DNA of 64,000 bases from Streptomyces sp. CGMCC 4.7035 (GCF_031583065.1 NZ_CP134053.1:7295001-7359000); one strand, 5' to 3'; positions 14,601-22,204 are shown, counted from the first letter of the stretch. A program made the numbers and translations. Notes: generated by a model not told the origin, from the letters alone.

Positions 14601-16698
14601 ACGTGCGGAAGTCACGGGAGTTGTAGTCACGCTCGACATCGAGGCTCGGACCGACCGTCGAGATCGACGCATCCGTGTCCGACGTCGTGTAGTTGCCGAT
14701 CGTCGCGTCGTAGCCGTGGTCGCTGCTGTTCTGCGACAGCTCCGACGTCAGGAACGGCTGCGGCACCTCCGTCGTCAGCGCCGACGAGGGCGACACCGTG
14801 GAGTACTTGGTGCCGTCGTACGCCTGGGCGGTCCAGGTGTACGAGGTGTTCCAGGCCAGCTTGCCCGAAGGAACCGTCCAGTTCGGGGTCGTCACCAGGC
14901 CGGAGTCCACCACGAGGGTGCCGGAGGAGTTGTAGACCTTGAAGTCGTACTTCTGCGCCAGCGGGTTCTGCTGGAAGTCGGCGAATGCCTGCAGCTCCGG
15001 AGTCAGCGTGGAGACCGAGGAGTTGTTGGCCGGGAAGGTCGCCTCGACCATCGGGGCGATGTCACCGGTGTAGTCGTACACGATGTACGGCTCATCACCC
15101 GGGAAAGCCATCGAACCGAACTGCTTCCAGTGCAGCGCGTCGGTGGTGGTGGCGTAGATCGCCAGACCGTAGTCGGCGCTCGTGCCGCTGGCCCACTTCT
15201 GGATCGACGCCGTGTCGAGCGGCACCGTGACCCAGTCACCGCCGCTCTGGTCGCCGGTCGTGTTGGCGCAGGCGTTGGGTACCGAGGGGGTCACGCTGCC
15301 GATCGAGGCACCGTGCGCCGGACCGGGGTAGGTCATGGCGTCGGTGGGATCCCAAGCCGAGGAAACCTGCGCGACGTTGAAGGACTCCGGCGTACACGTG
15401 GAGGCCCAGATGTCGTACAGGTGCAGGTTCGCGGAGACCATGGTGACGCCGGAGCCGTCGAAGCTGTCCCGCCAGTCCTGGACGAAGGAGACCGCGGAGT
15501 GCGTGCCGGAGTCGTAGGAGCCGACCTTGATGGTCTGCTCCTGCGAGCGGTCGGCCGCCGAGTAGCCGGACTCGGTGTAGGTGGTGTGGACGTAGTCCCA
15601 GACCGAGGTGTCCGGGTCCACCGTCACCGGGAACACGCGCGACTTCGCGTGCAGCCACGCGGCGTCGAGGGTCATCCGCAGGGCGGGCTTGCCGTGCTCG
15701 GTGATCAGCTCGTACTTCACCGCGTGCGTGGTCGCGCGCTCACCCGAGACCTTGTTGATCTTCGAGTCGAAGGCGTAAGCCGACGGGATCAACGCGACAC
15801 CCTTGCCGTTGGCGTCACGCAGGTCGACTCCGCCCGCCTTGTTCAGCTTCGCCGTCAGGCCCTTCAACTCCAGTGGGAACACCCAGGAGTTGGCGGCCTT
15901 CGCCGAGTGCAGCACCAGCGCCTGGCGCATGCCGATCGAGGTGGAGGTCAGCTGCAGGTCGGTGTCCGGGAGGACCTTCGGGTACGACACCGTCGAACCC
16001 TGGGCGGTGCCGGTGACCTGGGCAGCGCCCTCAAGACCGAACCCGACGCTCTTGCCGTCCTTGTCGAACGACGCCAGGTCCTTGTCCGAGGACTTCGCGC
16101 CGAAGCCGACGTCCATCGCGTTGGACTTCTCGTCCCAGCGGCCGTCGGGGCCGCGGGCGACCTCGGTGTCGATCTGCCGCCATTCGCCCTTGGGGTCCTT
16201 GTAGTTCAGCGGGAAGGGTGAGACCTTGCGGCTGAACGAACCGTCGGCGTTCCGGTAGTACGTCGAGTGCGACGAGGACCTGCCCGCGACGCGCTTGCTC
16301 GTCCGGGCGTTGAACCCGTGGAACGAGGCGCTCTTGCCGGCCCGCGCGGGGGACTTGTGGGCCTGGTACGCCGCGAGTTCACCGCGGCCCTTGCCGGGCT
16401 TGTGGCCGGCGCCGCGGCCCGCCTCGGTCGCGGCGGCCGACACATGGTGACGGTGACCGGCGGCCGTACCCGACTGCTGGCGCGGCAGCTTGCCCCAGTG
16501 CGGGTCGGTGAACCAGGAGGCGATGGACGAAAGATTCGCGCTCGGCAACTCGATGCGACCCAGCTCAAGACCCTCGGCGAGGGCCTGATCGGTCGTGAAC
16601 ATCAACGCGAGCGCGGTGAGCACAAGAACAGCAACTGAACGTCTCGCACGACGTATTCGCCGTGCGGGACTTGGGCGGCTGAACGGCCTTGGAGGCAC
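5641..16698 (-). CDS. Giant secreted Rhs/YD-repeat polymorphic toxin
   Basis: From GTG 16698 (GGAG upstream) the product has 3685 residues; the frame is open for 21 further codons. Domains in order, with approximate positions: Arg-rich signal peptide (VAVLVLTALALMF, cleavage after DQALA, residue 41); a DNRLRE-like domain (365-505); three LamG-like domains (945-1100, 1240-1400, 1980-2135); many YD repeats of the type YTYDAAGNLL; an Rhs core (WYSPDTGQFLNKDS, about 2980); a His/Lys-rich helical linker (3035-3175); a hydrophobic Gly/Ala stretch; a Hint (intein-like) domain from HSFTGSTQVLMADG (3327) to VLVHN (3538); and a toxin tip of about 145 residues. The tip has KFDSAFGDEAIDRK, a plausible PD-(D/E)xK nuclease core. 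Its partner immunity gene follows directly. Family roles are established; the nuclease call is inference. Confidence 0.9.
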   Translation of the reverse strand: MPPRPFSRPSPARRIRRARRSVAVLVLTALALMFTTDQALAEGLELGRIELPSANLSSIASWFTDPHWGKLPRQQSGTAAGHRHHVSAAATEAGRGAGHKPGKGRGELAAYQAHKSPARAGKSASFHGFNARTSKRVAGRSSSHSTYYRNADGSFSRKVSPFPLNYKDPKGEWRQIDTEVARGPDGRWDEKSNAMDVGFGAKSSDKDLASFDKDGKSVGFGLEGAAQVTGTAQGSTVSYPKVLPDTDLQLTSTSIGMRQALVLHSAKAANSWVFPLELKGLTAKLNKAGGVDLRDANGKGVALIPSAYAFDSKINKVSGERATTHAVKYELITEHGKPALRMTLDAAWLHAKSRVFPVTVDPDTSVWDYVHTTYTESGYSAADRSQEQTIKVGSYDSGTHSAVSFVQDWRDSFDGSGVTMVSANLHLYDIWASTCTPESFNVAQVSSAWDPTDAMTYPGPAHGASIGSVTPSVPNACANTTGDQSGGDWVTVPLDTASIQKWASGTSADYGLAIYATTTDALHWKQFGSMAFPGDEPYIVYDYTGDIAPMVEATFPANNSSVSTLTPELQAFADFQQNPLAQKYDFKVYNSSGTLVVDSGLVTTPNWTVPSGKLAWNTSYTWTAQAYDGTKYSTVSPSSALTTEVPQPFLTSELSQNSSDHGYDATIGNYTTSDTDASISTVGPSLDVERDYNSRDFRTSGAFGAGWSSIFDAKVTEQKNPAGTLTGVVTTYPDGSEVGFGKNSDGTFSPPSGRFAQMKSVTTPAVGYTLTDKDDTVYTFTQPISTGVYGITSVTDANNRSVNFTWTSGHVTKMKSAVSGRSLNLTWSTPTGATYAHVATVVTDLVNTTDPNSAQTWTYGYTNDQLSKVCSPLSTTKCTTYGYTNGSQFRTEVENAGASELWQFNETSGTVAASSVGDSEGTDNATYSNVTLGQAGSLAGSTATAAKFNGTSSYAELPPSLVSSSNQQTMSMWFKTTTAPGVLFSYSTLPLSYTMTQGQYTPGIYVGTDGKLNAEFWNSSGVSPIVSTGAVNDGAWHEVVLAGAGSLQTLYLDGVKVGTRSGMISYSNGYHSALQNHTYIGAGFLGGTWPDEPHYSTTSDNGYPTYFNGTIANVALYPDALTADQVARIHTAATKASPLLTTVTRPSGKAFAGIAYDTNAARVTQVTDENGGVWKLNPATVTGSSNTYRGAILGGAPNQYYRFGESAGASTALDEVHGGTGTYNSVTLGAAGPFTDHTTASFNGTSSKVTLPSGTVPGSGAESVDMWFKTNTTNGVLFGASKDPLGTTTPTSYTPILYVGSSGKLYGEFWFSGGSTKPIGSASAVTDNKWHHVVLSTSATSQSLYLDGNLVGSQTGTAAMTGQPYTYVGAGYLGGNWPDEAHNSSTDNTGYATYFKGSIAEAAFYRSQLSSDDVDAQFDAAKNSSGLLPVKTVTVTTPTNATLSYTYDVTHGNRLLSETDALGNTTSFGYDTAGFEHTVTDPNGSMTVTGHDVRGNIVSSTSCQDQAANKCNTEYYTYYPDDTTAQLTTADPRNDQLLTERDGRSASATDNTYLTSYTYDTAGNQTAITGPAVPGFPNGRTTQTVYSDGTSTYPSADSGVVPAGLPVKTISPGGAVNQVSYFANGDVASTTDAIGLVTSYTYDGLGQVTSQKSVSDTYPSGLTTTYKYDAAGQVTEEDDPQLTDRVTGATHAAVTTTVYDDDGNTTSQTVADARGGDRSRTQTWTYDQYDHVATEADANVAAGTSYGNTTTYTYDTSGNKTKEVTSAGNETRYTYDAEGNLLTQGLMYSGDPVNPQTPTLLTESSRAYDPAGRLASVTDAMGSTTSYTYTDDGLTATVTKKSADGQSTYVLESDSYDAAGNLLQSTTDNGETVTNYTVDAASRTTSTELDPTGVDRVSTVSYTPDDQVASENDHDASGYDRTTTNTYDNMGNLLSETLYGDASGHPAGWWKLDQSSGTTVTDASGTGNTGLATGVTWSDSAANFAGTTGQQIATNSPVVDTTASYTVSAWVKMSSLPTHNATIVSQTGTTNSAFMLQYNYAHSSAPLWSMNQTSKDASGATFPAAYSTAVPASGAWTHLVGVYNASNGAIQVYVNGTLSGSGTNSTPWAATGPLTIGQTKYAGSSADLLPGAVSNVQVYQRALSASEVSSLYGKGRAGGTVGSSDAQTTKYTYDKRGLPSSMTDAENHTTNYEYDEAGNLAVTTAPAVQAEADGTNPATVRPATTSGFNTFGEAVEEKDPNGLVTNTAYDAEGNKVSETLPSYTPAGASQANAGTTVWTYDSEGNQTSVTTPGGKTTSYLYDQMGDLAQTTAPDGTKTHATYDTAGDRLTATDPTGAQTQATYDYLGRQVTQTTMERYPSTRTLTSTTSYAVTTGNPYGAHVSSTTSPGGVTSTYGYNRAGDITSVTDGAGNTTRYAYDFEGNRSKTTLADGTYTTTDYNADGDPTATHSYDASGTQLWNTSQQYDGVGNMTAATDANGHTSQFTYDAAGTITQETQPVDATTSITTTFGYDQAGNRTRFTDGRGNSWRYTYTPWGQQEKVIEPTTSKFTTTADSTTTFAYDADGQLTTATLPGGTTTSMTYDVDGQLKTMSGSGADAATATRSFTYDNDGRVLSADTAEAGTTGAVDHQNATHDAFTYDDRGDLLSTSGSAGTSSFAYNNDGAMTSRTDAAGTTSYGYDTAGRLSSLNDAATGTQLTYTYDQLNNLKTIKYGATGQTRTFNYNTAHELTSDTLVQGASTLASFTYGYDKNGNLTSKTTTGVSGASSNTYGYDWANRLTSWNNGSTTTTYGYDASGNRIRKGSDVYTYDQRDQLTSDGVHSYDYSARGTMTQESSASGTQSFKTDAFGNQIVAGDQAYNLDAMGRNISDRDTSPGGLTRTFAYSGADNTIASDGDFTYTYDPAGGITGVKSAGGGSGSLALTDQHNDVVGTFTSGATALAGSASYDPMGKVVSPTNTVTGHLGFQSGWTEPGTGDVGTASRWYSPDTGQFLNKDSMSLDAVPNSVAANPFAYVDDNPLAGTDESGNCSWYDVVCGAKKAVHHVAHAVRHVAHKVYHAVKHIARKVVHAVKHAAHKIAHRVRDYYHATVRAVRRVYHYAARHVRRAYHRIVHAVHSAYHAVRRAVHRVVHAVKKAAHKVAHLVKKAAHAVAHAARTAYHATVSAAKSAAKFVKHHAAAITSFVVSTAVFAGCEAFTAGIGSIGCAAVAGAAGALVEQGFKCADKGGDDCSVGAFAGSAVEGAVTGAAGGALGELGGKILAKAAPKALEAAGGLFGKGATEATESAASDATDEAAAAAESSGAGTKAQSHSDEAPAEEGASCPIRRPHSFTGSTQVLMADGTTKAIDEIKVGDTIANSVPGAKGTEAHKVTDVIVTHTDHDFADVSIRKTDESAAKSSVKDGAKSLAKKVARKAAFGLAASAAILGALSAGHGHGDAQKPATAPVAAVSKTSSRPVAKTEAEAKAAHLTTTFHHPFYDETQSAFVEAKDLKPGDVLQTPTGTAQVTGVRLYHANTTTYDLTIGTLHTYYVEAGDTPVLVHNANTNLDDFGCGTATRAATWVDEGGFQNSTPPAPSTRSGWFRFQSAATGTRSNLATGRSQVPQYSAPDGNGGTITAKFDSAFGDEAIDRKLGLTGYGKDEAERQAAVAAHHGFKAVYELPSQKKVDQANKLLESWGVTGIATRVGSW
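7180..7590 (-). repeat. His/Lys/Arg-rich heptad-like linker within the Rhs protein
   Basis: About 135 residues built from repeats such as HAVRHVAHKVYHAVKHIARK, with His or basic residues every three to four positions alternating with Ala and Val. It directly follows the Rhs core and precedes a Gly/Ala hydrophobic segment. It would form a long, strongly basic, pH-sensitive amphipathic helix. Confidence 0.7.
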
Positions 16699-16974
16699 GG
16701 ATCCGACTCCAATGATCAATAAGTGACAGATAAGCCCACCGATCTTGCCTGTCGTGAACACGCTGCTGACGATTCAAGGGATGATCATGCTCAACACTTG
16801 ATCGATCCTTACCCAACCCGACCGCTATGTCGATAAACATTCCTTTGCGATTTGAAACCCTCTTTGCCATTGCATGGTTGCTCCTGCAGAGGATCACCAC
16901 ACCGGGCCGGCCCGGACACCGGCTGCGGGGGCCACTGAGGACGCGTCAAAGGCGGGTGGTGAAGCGGTGATGAC
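16699..16974 (-). promoter_or_regulatory. Upstream region of the Rhs gene
   Basis: About 275 bp without a gene. It is unusually AT-rich for this genome around 16770-16880 (for example TTTCAAATCGC and ATGTTTATCGACATAG on the minus strand), which is expected for a promoter region. I cannot assign -35/-10 boxes with confidence. Confidence 0.35.
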
Positions 16975-17016
16975 AAAGCGGCACCGGAAACGAGGATGCG
17001 TTTCCGGTGCCGCTTT
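16975..17016 (-). terminator. Perfect 18-bp hairpin terminator
   Basis: AAAGCGGCACCGGAAACG (16975-16992) pairs perfectly with 16999-17016 around a 6-nt loop. It lies 15 bp after the stop of the lipoprotein gene at 17032 and isolates it from the Rhs promoter. Confidence 0.85.
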
Positions 17017-17031
17017 CCGTGTCGCGGTGTC

Positions 17032-17748
17032 TCAGCGCGCGCTGAACCGTTCCGGCGCCTTGGTCGGATTGCCACCCGAGGGAAGCGCCTGGTTCGGGCA
17101 GGCGGAGAGGACCTTCTTCATCGCGGCCTTCTCGGCGGCGGTGACCCACAGCTCGTACTTCTTCTTCACCGCGACCTGGGCGGCGACGTACGTACACCGG
17201 TAGGCGTTGTTGGGCGGCAGCCACGTCGCGGTGTCGCCGTCCCCCTTGCTGCGGTTGGTGCTCGCGTCGACGGCCAGGAGGTTCAGGGGGTCGTTGGCCA
17301 GGGCTATGCGCTTGCCGGCGTCCCAGTACTTGGCGCCCTTCTGCCAGGCGTCGGAGAGTGCGACGAGGTGGTCTATGTCCACCTTGCTACGGCCGCGCGA
17401 GAACGCGACGTCCTTGCCGGAGTACGGGTCCGGATCCAGCTCCCCCGACGCCACCTTGCACTTCCCGCGGGCGAACTTCACGTCCTTCAGGTCCCGCTTG
17501 AGTATGTCGTCGCGCGTGTCGCACCTGTTGGAGTCGGTGTCCGCCCAGGCGCTGCCGAACCTTTCCCTGCTGTACCCGGTCTTGGGTGCCCGCCCCTTCA
17601 CGGTCAGCGAGTCGACCGCGGCGAGCGCGCTGCCGCCGGCCGCCGTCTGCTGAGGGGCGGAGGATCCCTTGGTCCCGGCCTTGCAGCCGCTGACGGCGAC
17701 CAGCACCACGACAGCGGCGACGACCCCGCTCTTCAGACGCACCACCAC
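17032..17748 (-). CDS. Secreted DUF1524/HNH-like nuclease lipoprotein
   Basis: The product has 238 residues. A signal peptide ends in a lipobox (VAVSGC near residues 18-23), so the protein is probably anchored to the outer face of the membrane. The C-terminal half has the HNH-like DUF1524 pattern: KVDIDHLVALSDAWQKGA with the His, then NDPLNLLAVDASTNRSKGDG with the conserved Asn residues, and WLPPNNAYRCTY. Members are thought to be metal-dependent extracellular nucleases. It is transcribed alone, between the Rhs gene and a repeat-rich spacer. The start ATG 17748 fits the signal peptide. Confidence 0.8.
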   Translation of the reverse strand: MVVRLKSGVVAAVVVLVAVSGCKAGTKGSSAPQQTAAGGSALAAVDSLTVKGRAPKTGYSRERFGSAWADTDSNRCDTRDDILKRDLKDVKFARGKCKVASGELDPDPYSGKDVAFSRGRSKVDIDHLVALSDAWQKGAKYWDAGKRIALANDPLNLLAVDASTNRSKGDGDTATWLPPNNAYRCTYVAAQVAVKKKYELWVTAAEKAAMKKVLSACPNQALPSGGNPTKAPERFSAR

Positions 17749-17989
17749 GCGACGCCCCTCCCCTGGACTTCCCGCCCGCCCGTTGGCCCGGACGCCCGAC
17801 GCGGACGGATATTGCCTGGCCCCACGGTAACGGCCGGGCGGTCGCGGCCCCTACGGCCCCCCGACGGGCAATCGGTGCGCGCCCGGCGCGAACAGAGCCC
17901 TGACGGAGCGTTCGGGCCCTACCGGGACGGCGTCCGGTCCGGAGCCGCCCCGGCGCACTCCGCGAGCCGTTCGGCACCTCCGTCGCGGC

Positions 17990-18100
17990 ACGGTCCCGCA
18001 GGATGGTGGCCGCATGCCACAGCAGCTGGTGCCGGGCCAGGGGCCAGGGCAGTTCGGCGTTGGCCGCGGCCAGGGGGCGGCCCGCCGTGTCCACCGTCTC
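17990..18100 (-). pseudogene. Fragment of an SCO6745-family gene
   Basis: One minus frame reads ETVDTAGRPLAAANAELPWP and LLWHAATILRDR. This closely resembles a conserved segment that I recall from SCO6745-family proteins (AGRPLAAANAALPWP, then LWHAATLLREHRGDGH). The similarity is lost after RDR, and on the other side it runs into the short-repeat array. Only ~37 codons survive, so it is a relic. Confidence 0.55.
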
Positions 18101-18120
18101 GGCCGCACGACGGGCGAGGC

Positions 18121-18320
18121 AGCGGGCGAGCGCGGCAGGCAAGCGCGGCCCGCGCGAGCACGGACGCAAGCGCAGCGGGCGAGCGCGGCAGGCACGCGAG
18201 CGCAGCACGCGAGCACGGACGCGAGCGCAGCACGTGCGAGCACGGCACGCGAGCGCAGCACGTGCGAGCACGGCACGCAAGCACGGCACGCGAGCGCGGA
18301 CGCGCCTGCGAGCCCAGCAA
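18121..18320. repeat. Degenerate GCACGCGAGC short-repeat array
   Basis: About 200 bp of imperfect tandem units built on GCACGCGAGC/GCGCAGCACG, for example GAGCACGGCACGCGAGCGCA occurring repeatedly. The array gives long but meaningless Ala/Arg/Cys-rich frames on both strands. No spacers of constant size separate the units, so it is not a CRISPR. Confidence 0.8.
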
Positions 18321-18389
18321 GCGGTACGCCGCCCGGCTGCGGCACGTGGGGTGGTCGCCGATGGGCGCGTCCGCCCGGCGGCCTGCGCC

Positions 18390-21300
18390 CTACGAACCCA
18401 GGATCGACGTAAGGAACTCCCCGACCCAGCCCAGCAGTTCCCGCCCGACCAACGGCTTTCCGCCCACCTTCGCGGTCTTGGGGCGCGGCACCAGTACCTG
18501 GTGCACCGCCGGCTTGATGACCGTCCCCGGGTACAGCCGCTTGAGCCGCAGCTCCTGGGATTCACGGAGTTCCACCGGGGCGAAGCGGATGTTGTTGCCC
18601 TGGAGGACGATCTCGCCGACGCCGCACGCGCGTGCCAGCATCCGCAGGCCCGCCACCAGCAGCAGGTTCTCCACCGGCTCCGGGAGCTTGCCGTAGCGGT
18701 CGACGAGTTCCTCGCGTACGGACTTGATGTCCTCCTCCGTGTTGACGGAGGCGATCGCGCGGTAGGCCTGGAGGCGCAGTCGCTCGCCCGGCGCGTAGTC
18801 GTGCGGGACGTGCGCGTCGACCGGGAGTTCGATCTTGACCTCCAGCGGCGGCTCCTCCTCCACGCCGCCCTCCAGGGACGCGCGGTAGTCCGCGACCGCC
18901 TCGCCGACCATCCGTACGTACAGGTCGAAGCCCACGCCCGCGATGTGGCCGGACTGTTCGCCGCCGAGCAGGTTGCCCGCGCCGCGGATCTCCAGGTCCT
19001 TCATCGCCACGTACATGCCCGCGCCCATCTCCGTGTGCTGGGCGATGGTCGCCAGGCGCTCGTGGGCCGTCTCCGTGAGCGGCTTCTCCGGCGGGTACAG
19101 GAAGTACGCGTAACCCCGCTCGCGGCCACGGCCCACGCGGCCGCGGAGCTGGTGCAGCTGGGAGAGACCGAAGTTGTCGCCGCGCTCCACGATCAGCGTG
19201 TTCGCGTTCGAGATGTCGATGCCCGACTCGACGATCGTCGTGGAGACCAGGACGTCGTACTTCTTCTCCCAGAAGTCCACGACCACCTGCTCCAGCGTCT
19301 GCTCCGACATCTGGCCGTGGGCCGTGGCGATGCGCGCCTCGGGGACGATCTCGCGCAGGCGCGCCGCGGCCCGGTCGATCGACTCCACCCGGTTGTGGAT
19401 GTAGAAGACCTGGCCTTCCCTCAGCAGCTCCCTGCGGATCGCCGCGCCGATCTGCTTCTCCTCGTACGGCCCGACGAACGTCAGGACCGGGTGGCGCTCC
19501 TCGGGCGGGGTGGTGATCGTGGACATCTCGCGGATGCCCGTCACCGCCATCTCCAGGGTGCGCGGGATCGGGGTCGCGGACATCGTCAGCACGTCGACGT
19601 TCGCGCGCAGCTTCTTCAGCTGTTCCTTGTGCTCGACGCCGAAGCGCTGCTCCTCGTCGACGATGACCAGGCCCAGGTCCTTGAACTTCGTCTCCGACGA
19701 GAACAGGCGGTGCGTGCCGATGACGATGTCCACCGCGCCCTCCCGAAGACCCTCCAGGACCGCCTTGGCCTCCGTGTCCGTCTGGAAGCGGGACAGTGCC
19801 TTCACGCTCACCGGGAACTGGGAGTAGCGCTCGCTGAACGTGCCGAAGTGCTGCTGCACCAGCAGCGTGGTGGGTACGAGGACCGCGACCTGCTTGCCGT
19901 CCTGGACCGCCTTGAAGGCGGCCCTGACCGCGATCTCCGTCTTGCCGTAGCCCACGTCGCCGCAGATCAGGCGGTCCATCGGGACCGTCTTCTCCATGTC
20001 CTCCTTGACCTCGGCGATCGTGGTGAGCTGGTCGGGGGTCTCCGCGTACGGGAACGCGTCCTCCAGCTCACGCTGCCACGGCGTGTCCGCGCCGAAGGCG
20101 TGGCCGGGCGCCGCCATCCGCGCGCTGTACAGCTTGATCAGGTCGGCGGCGATCTCCTTGACCGCCTTCTTCGCGCGCGCCTTGGTCTTCGTCCAGTCGG
20201 CGCCGCCCAGGCGGTGCAGCGTCGGGGCCTCGCCGCCGACGTACTTGGTGATCTGCTCCAGCTGGTCCGTGGGGATGTAGAGGCGGTCGCCGGGCTGGCC
20301 GCGCTTGGCCGGGGCGTACTCCACGACCAGGTACTCGCGGGTCGCGCCCTGGACGGTGCGCTGCACCATCTCGATGTAGCGGCCCACGCCGTGCTGCTCG
20401 TGGACGATGTAGTCGCCGGACTCCAGGGTCAGCGGGTCGATCGTCTTGCGGCGGCGGGCCGGCATACGGGTGCCGTCGCGGCCGGCCGCCTTCTGGCCGG
20501 AGAGGTCGGTCTCCGTCAGGACGGCGAGTCTGAGGGCCGGGTCCACGAAGCCGTACTCGATCGAGCCGCACGCCACGTGCACGACCGACGGGGACAGCGC
20601 CCCGAGGTCGGCGTCGAGGCGGGCCGCGATGCCCTCGCCGCCCAGCACCTCGACCGTGCGGGAGGCGGGGCCGTGGGCCTCCGTCACGAACACCGCGCGC
20701 CAGCCGTCGGCGAGCCAGCCCTTGGTGTCGGCGAGCGCCTTGGCGGTGTCGCCGCGGTAGGTCTCCGGGGCGTGCATGCCGAGCTTGAGGGTGTCCCCGT
20801 CCAGGGTCTCCAGGGCGTCCAGGTCCGCCGCGAACGGCGACACCGACCACCACATCATGTCCAGCTCGCGGGCCCGCTCCCGGACGTCCGCGATGGACCA
20901 CAGCGAGGCCGCGCCGACGTCGATCGGCGCCTCGCCGCCGCCCGCCGTGGCCGCCCAGGACGCCTGGAGGAACTCCTGTGACGTGGCCACCAGGTCCGCG
21001 GCACGCGTGCGGACGCGCTCCGGGTCGCACACGACGGCCATGGAGCCCTTGGGCAGGACGTCGATCAGCAGCTCCATGTCGTCGACGAGCACCGGGGCGA
21101 GGGACTCCATGCCCTCCACCGCGATGCCCTCGGCGATCTTGCCGAGCAGTTCGCCCAGCTCGGGGTGCTCCTCGGCGAGGGCACGCGCACGCGCGCGTAC
21201 GTCGTCGGTGAGCAGCAGCTCACGGCACGGGGCTGCCCACAGGCCGTGCTCGGCGACTTCGAGCGAGCGCTGGTCGGCGACCTTGAAGTACCGGATCTCC

Positions 21301-21932
21301 TCGACGTCGTCGCCCCAGAACTCGATGCGCAGGGGGTGTTCCTCGGTGGGCGGGAAGACGTCCAGGATGCCGCCGCGCACGGCGAACTCGCCGCGCTTCT
21401 CGACCAACTCCACACGGGAGTACGCGGCGGCGGCCAGGGCCTCCACGACCTCGTTCAGATCGGCCTGCCGGCCGGTGCGCAGGGCGACCGGCTCCAGGTC
21501 GCCGAGGCCCTTGACCTGCGGCTGGAGGACCGAGCGGATGGGCGCCACGACGACGGAGACCGGGCCGGTCTCGGGGTCGTCCGGGCTGGGATGGGCGAGC
21601 CTGCGCAGCACGGCGAGGCGGCGGCCGACGGTGTCGCTGCGGGGGCTGAGCCGCTCGTGCGGAAGGGTCTCCCACGACGGGTAGTCCACGACGCTGTCGG
21701 ACGGCAGCAGGGAGCGCAGCGCGGCGGCCAGGTCCTCGGCCTCCCGTCCCGTCGCCGTCACGGCGAGTACGGGCCTGCCGGCGTCCCGGGCCAGCGCGGC
21801 CACGGCGAAGGGGCGCGCCGCCGGGGGGCCGACCAGGTCGACGTGCATCCGGTTGCCGTCGGTCGCGGCCTTCACCGCTTCCGCGAGTGCGGTGTCCTTG
21901 ACGACGGCGTCGAGCAGACCGTGCAGGCTCAT
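18390..21932 (-). CDS. mfd: Transcription-repair coupling factor Mfd
   Basis: The protein has 1180 residues, the usual length. It displaces RNA polymerase stalled at DNA lesions and recruits UvrA. Visible parts: an N-terminal UvrB-like damage-recognition module (residues 1-350); a CarD-like RNA polymerase-interaction domain starting at GDYIVHEQHGVGRYIEM (about 505); the DNA translocase with Walker A GDVGYGKTE (about 657), Walker B IVDEEQRFG and motif VI-type QLRGRVGRGRERG; and a C-terminal TRCF domain with RYGKLPEP near 1080. No motif is missing. The start ATG 21932 fits the family N-terminus SLHGLLDAVV. It is transcribed on its own. Confidence 0.97.
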   Translation of the reverse strand: MSLHGLLDAVVKDTALAEAVKAATDGNRMHVDLVGPPAARPFAVAALARDAGRPVLAVTATGREAEDLAAALRSLLPSDSVVDYPSWETLPHERLSPRSDTVGRRLAVLRRLAHPSPDDPETGPVSVVVAPIRSVLQPQVKGLGDLEPVALRTGRQADLNEVVEALAAAAYSRVELVEKRGEFAVRGGILDVFPPTEEHPLRIEFWGDDVEEIRYFKVADQRSLEVAEHGLWAAPCRELLLTDDVRARARALAEEHPELGELLGKIAEGIAVEGMESLAPVLVDDMELLIDVLPKGSMAVVCDPERVRTRAADLVATSQEFLQASWAATAGGGEAPIDVGAASLWSIADVRERARELDMMWWSVSPFAADLDALETLDGDTLKLGMHAPETYRGDTAKALADTKGWLADGWRAVFVTEAHGPASRTVEVLGGEGIAARLDADLGALSPSVVHVACGSIEYGFVDPALRLAVLTETDLSGQKAAGRDGTRMPARRRKTIDPLTLESGDYIVHEQHGVGRYIEMVQRTVQGATREYLVVEYAPAKRGQPGDRLYIPTDQLEQITKYVGGEAPTLHRLGGADWTKTKARAKKAVKEIAADLIKLYSARMAAPGHAFGADTPWQRELEDAFPYAETPDQLTTIAEVKEDMEKTVPMDRLICGDVGYGKTEIAVRAAFKAVQDGKQVAVLVPTTLLVQQHFGTFSERYSQFPVSVKALSRFQTDTEAKAVLEGLREGAVDIVIGTHRLFSSETKFKDLGLVIVDEEQRFGVEHKEQLKKLRANVDVLTMSATPIPRTLEMAVTGIREMSTITTPPEERHPVLTFVGPYEEKQIGAAIRRELLREGQVFYIHNRVESIDRAAARLREIVPEARIATAHGQMSEQTLEQVVVDFWEKKYDVLVSTTIVESGIDISNANTLIVERGDNFGLSQLHQLRGRVGRGRERGYAYFLYPPEKPLTETAHERLATIAQHTEMGAGMYVAMKDLEIRGAGNLLGGEQSGHIAGVGFDLYVRMVGEAVADYRASLEGGVEEEPPLEVKIELPVDAHVPHDYAPGERLRLQAYRAIASVNTEEDIKSVREELVDRYGKLPEPVENLLLVAGLRMLARACGVGEIVLQGNNIRFAPVELRESQELRLKRLYPGTVIKPAVHQVLVPRPKTAKVGGKPLVGRELLGWVGEFLTSILGS

Positions 21933-22100
21933 GAAGGGGTATCCCGTCCCGGGTGGGCAACACGAACACCCGGCCGCGAGGTTTCAGGGGCCGGGGGTGT
22001 CCAGCGTACGACGCCGGGTTCGTCGGCGCCGGGGCTGTGGACAACGTCGCGCGCTCCCTCCGGGGGCGTGCAGGGGTTTCGCCCTCGCCGCCCCTACCCT

Positions 22101-22140
22101 CCCCCAAGCTCTCGGCTTCGCTCGAGCAGGGGGGACCCCC
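22101..22140. repeat. Dispersed palindromic element, copy 1
   Basis: CCCCCAAGCTCTCGGCTTCG continues CTCGAGCAGGGGGGACCCCC. It forms a stem (CCCCCxAGCTC with GAGCAGGGGG, loosely) around CTCGGCTTCG. A near-identical 40-bp copy is at 46355-46394 and a shortened one at 22205-22235. Confidence 0.8.
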
Positions 22141-22204
22141 ACCGTCCCTGGGGGCTGCCGCCCCCAGACCCCCGCTGTCGGCCTTGACGGCCTCGTCCTC
22201 AAAC

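Larger units (their letters stand above)
17749..18389. other. Spacer with gene remnant and repeats
   Basis: About 640 bp without an intact gene between the lipoprotein gene and mfd. It contains the promoter side of the lipoprotein gene, a fragment of an SCO6745-family gene and a degenerate short-repeat array, listed separately. Confidence 0.7.

Noticed and set aside
7816-16221. Very long plus-strand open frames (1608 and 1172 codons) opposite the Rhs gene
   Set aside because: They are antisense shadows of a high-GC repeat gene: Arg/Val/Gly-rich composition, no domain, no ribosome binding site, and the minus strand carries clear Rhs, LamG and Hint motifs.
18121-18320. Cys/Ala/Arg-rich small proteins encoded by the repeat array
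   Set aside because: Frames on both strands are equally long and low in complexity, as expected from any GC-rich tandem array; no start site or homologue-like motif.
18003-20981. 992-codon plus-strand frame opposite mfd
   Set aside because: Antisense shadow; mfd motifs on the minus strand are complete, and the start of this frame is repeat-array sequence.
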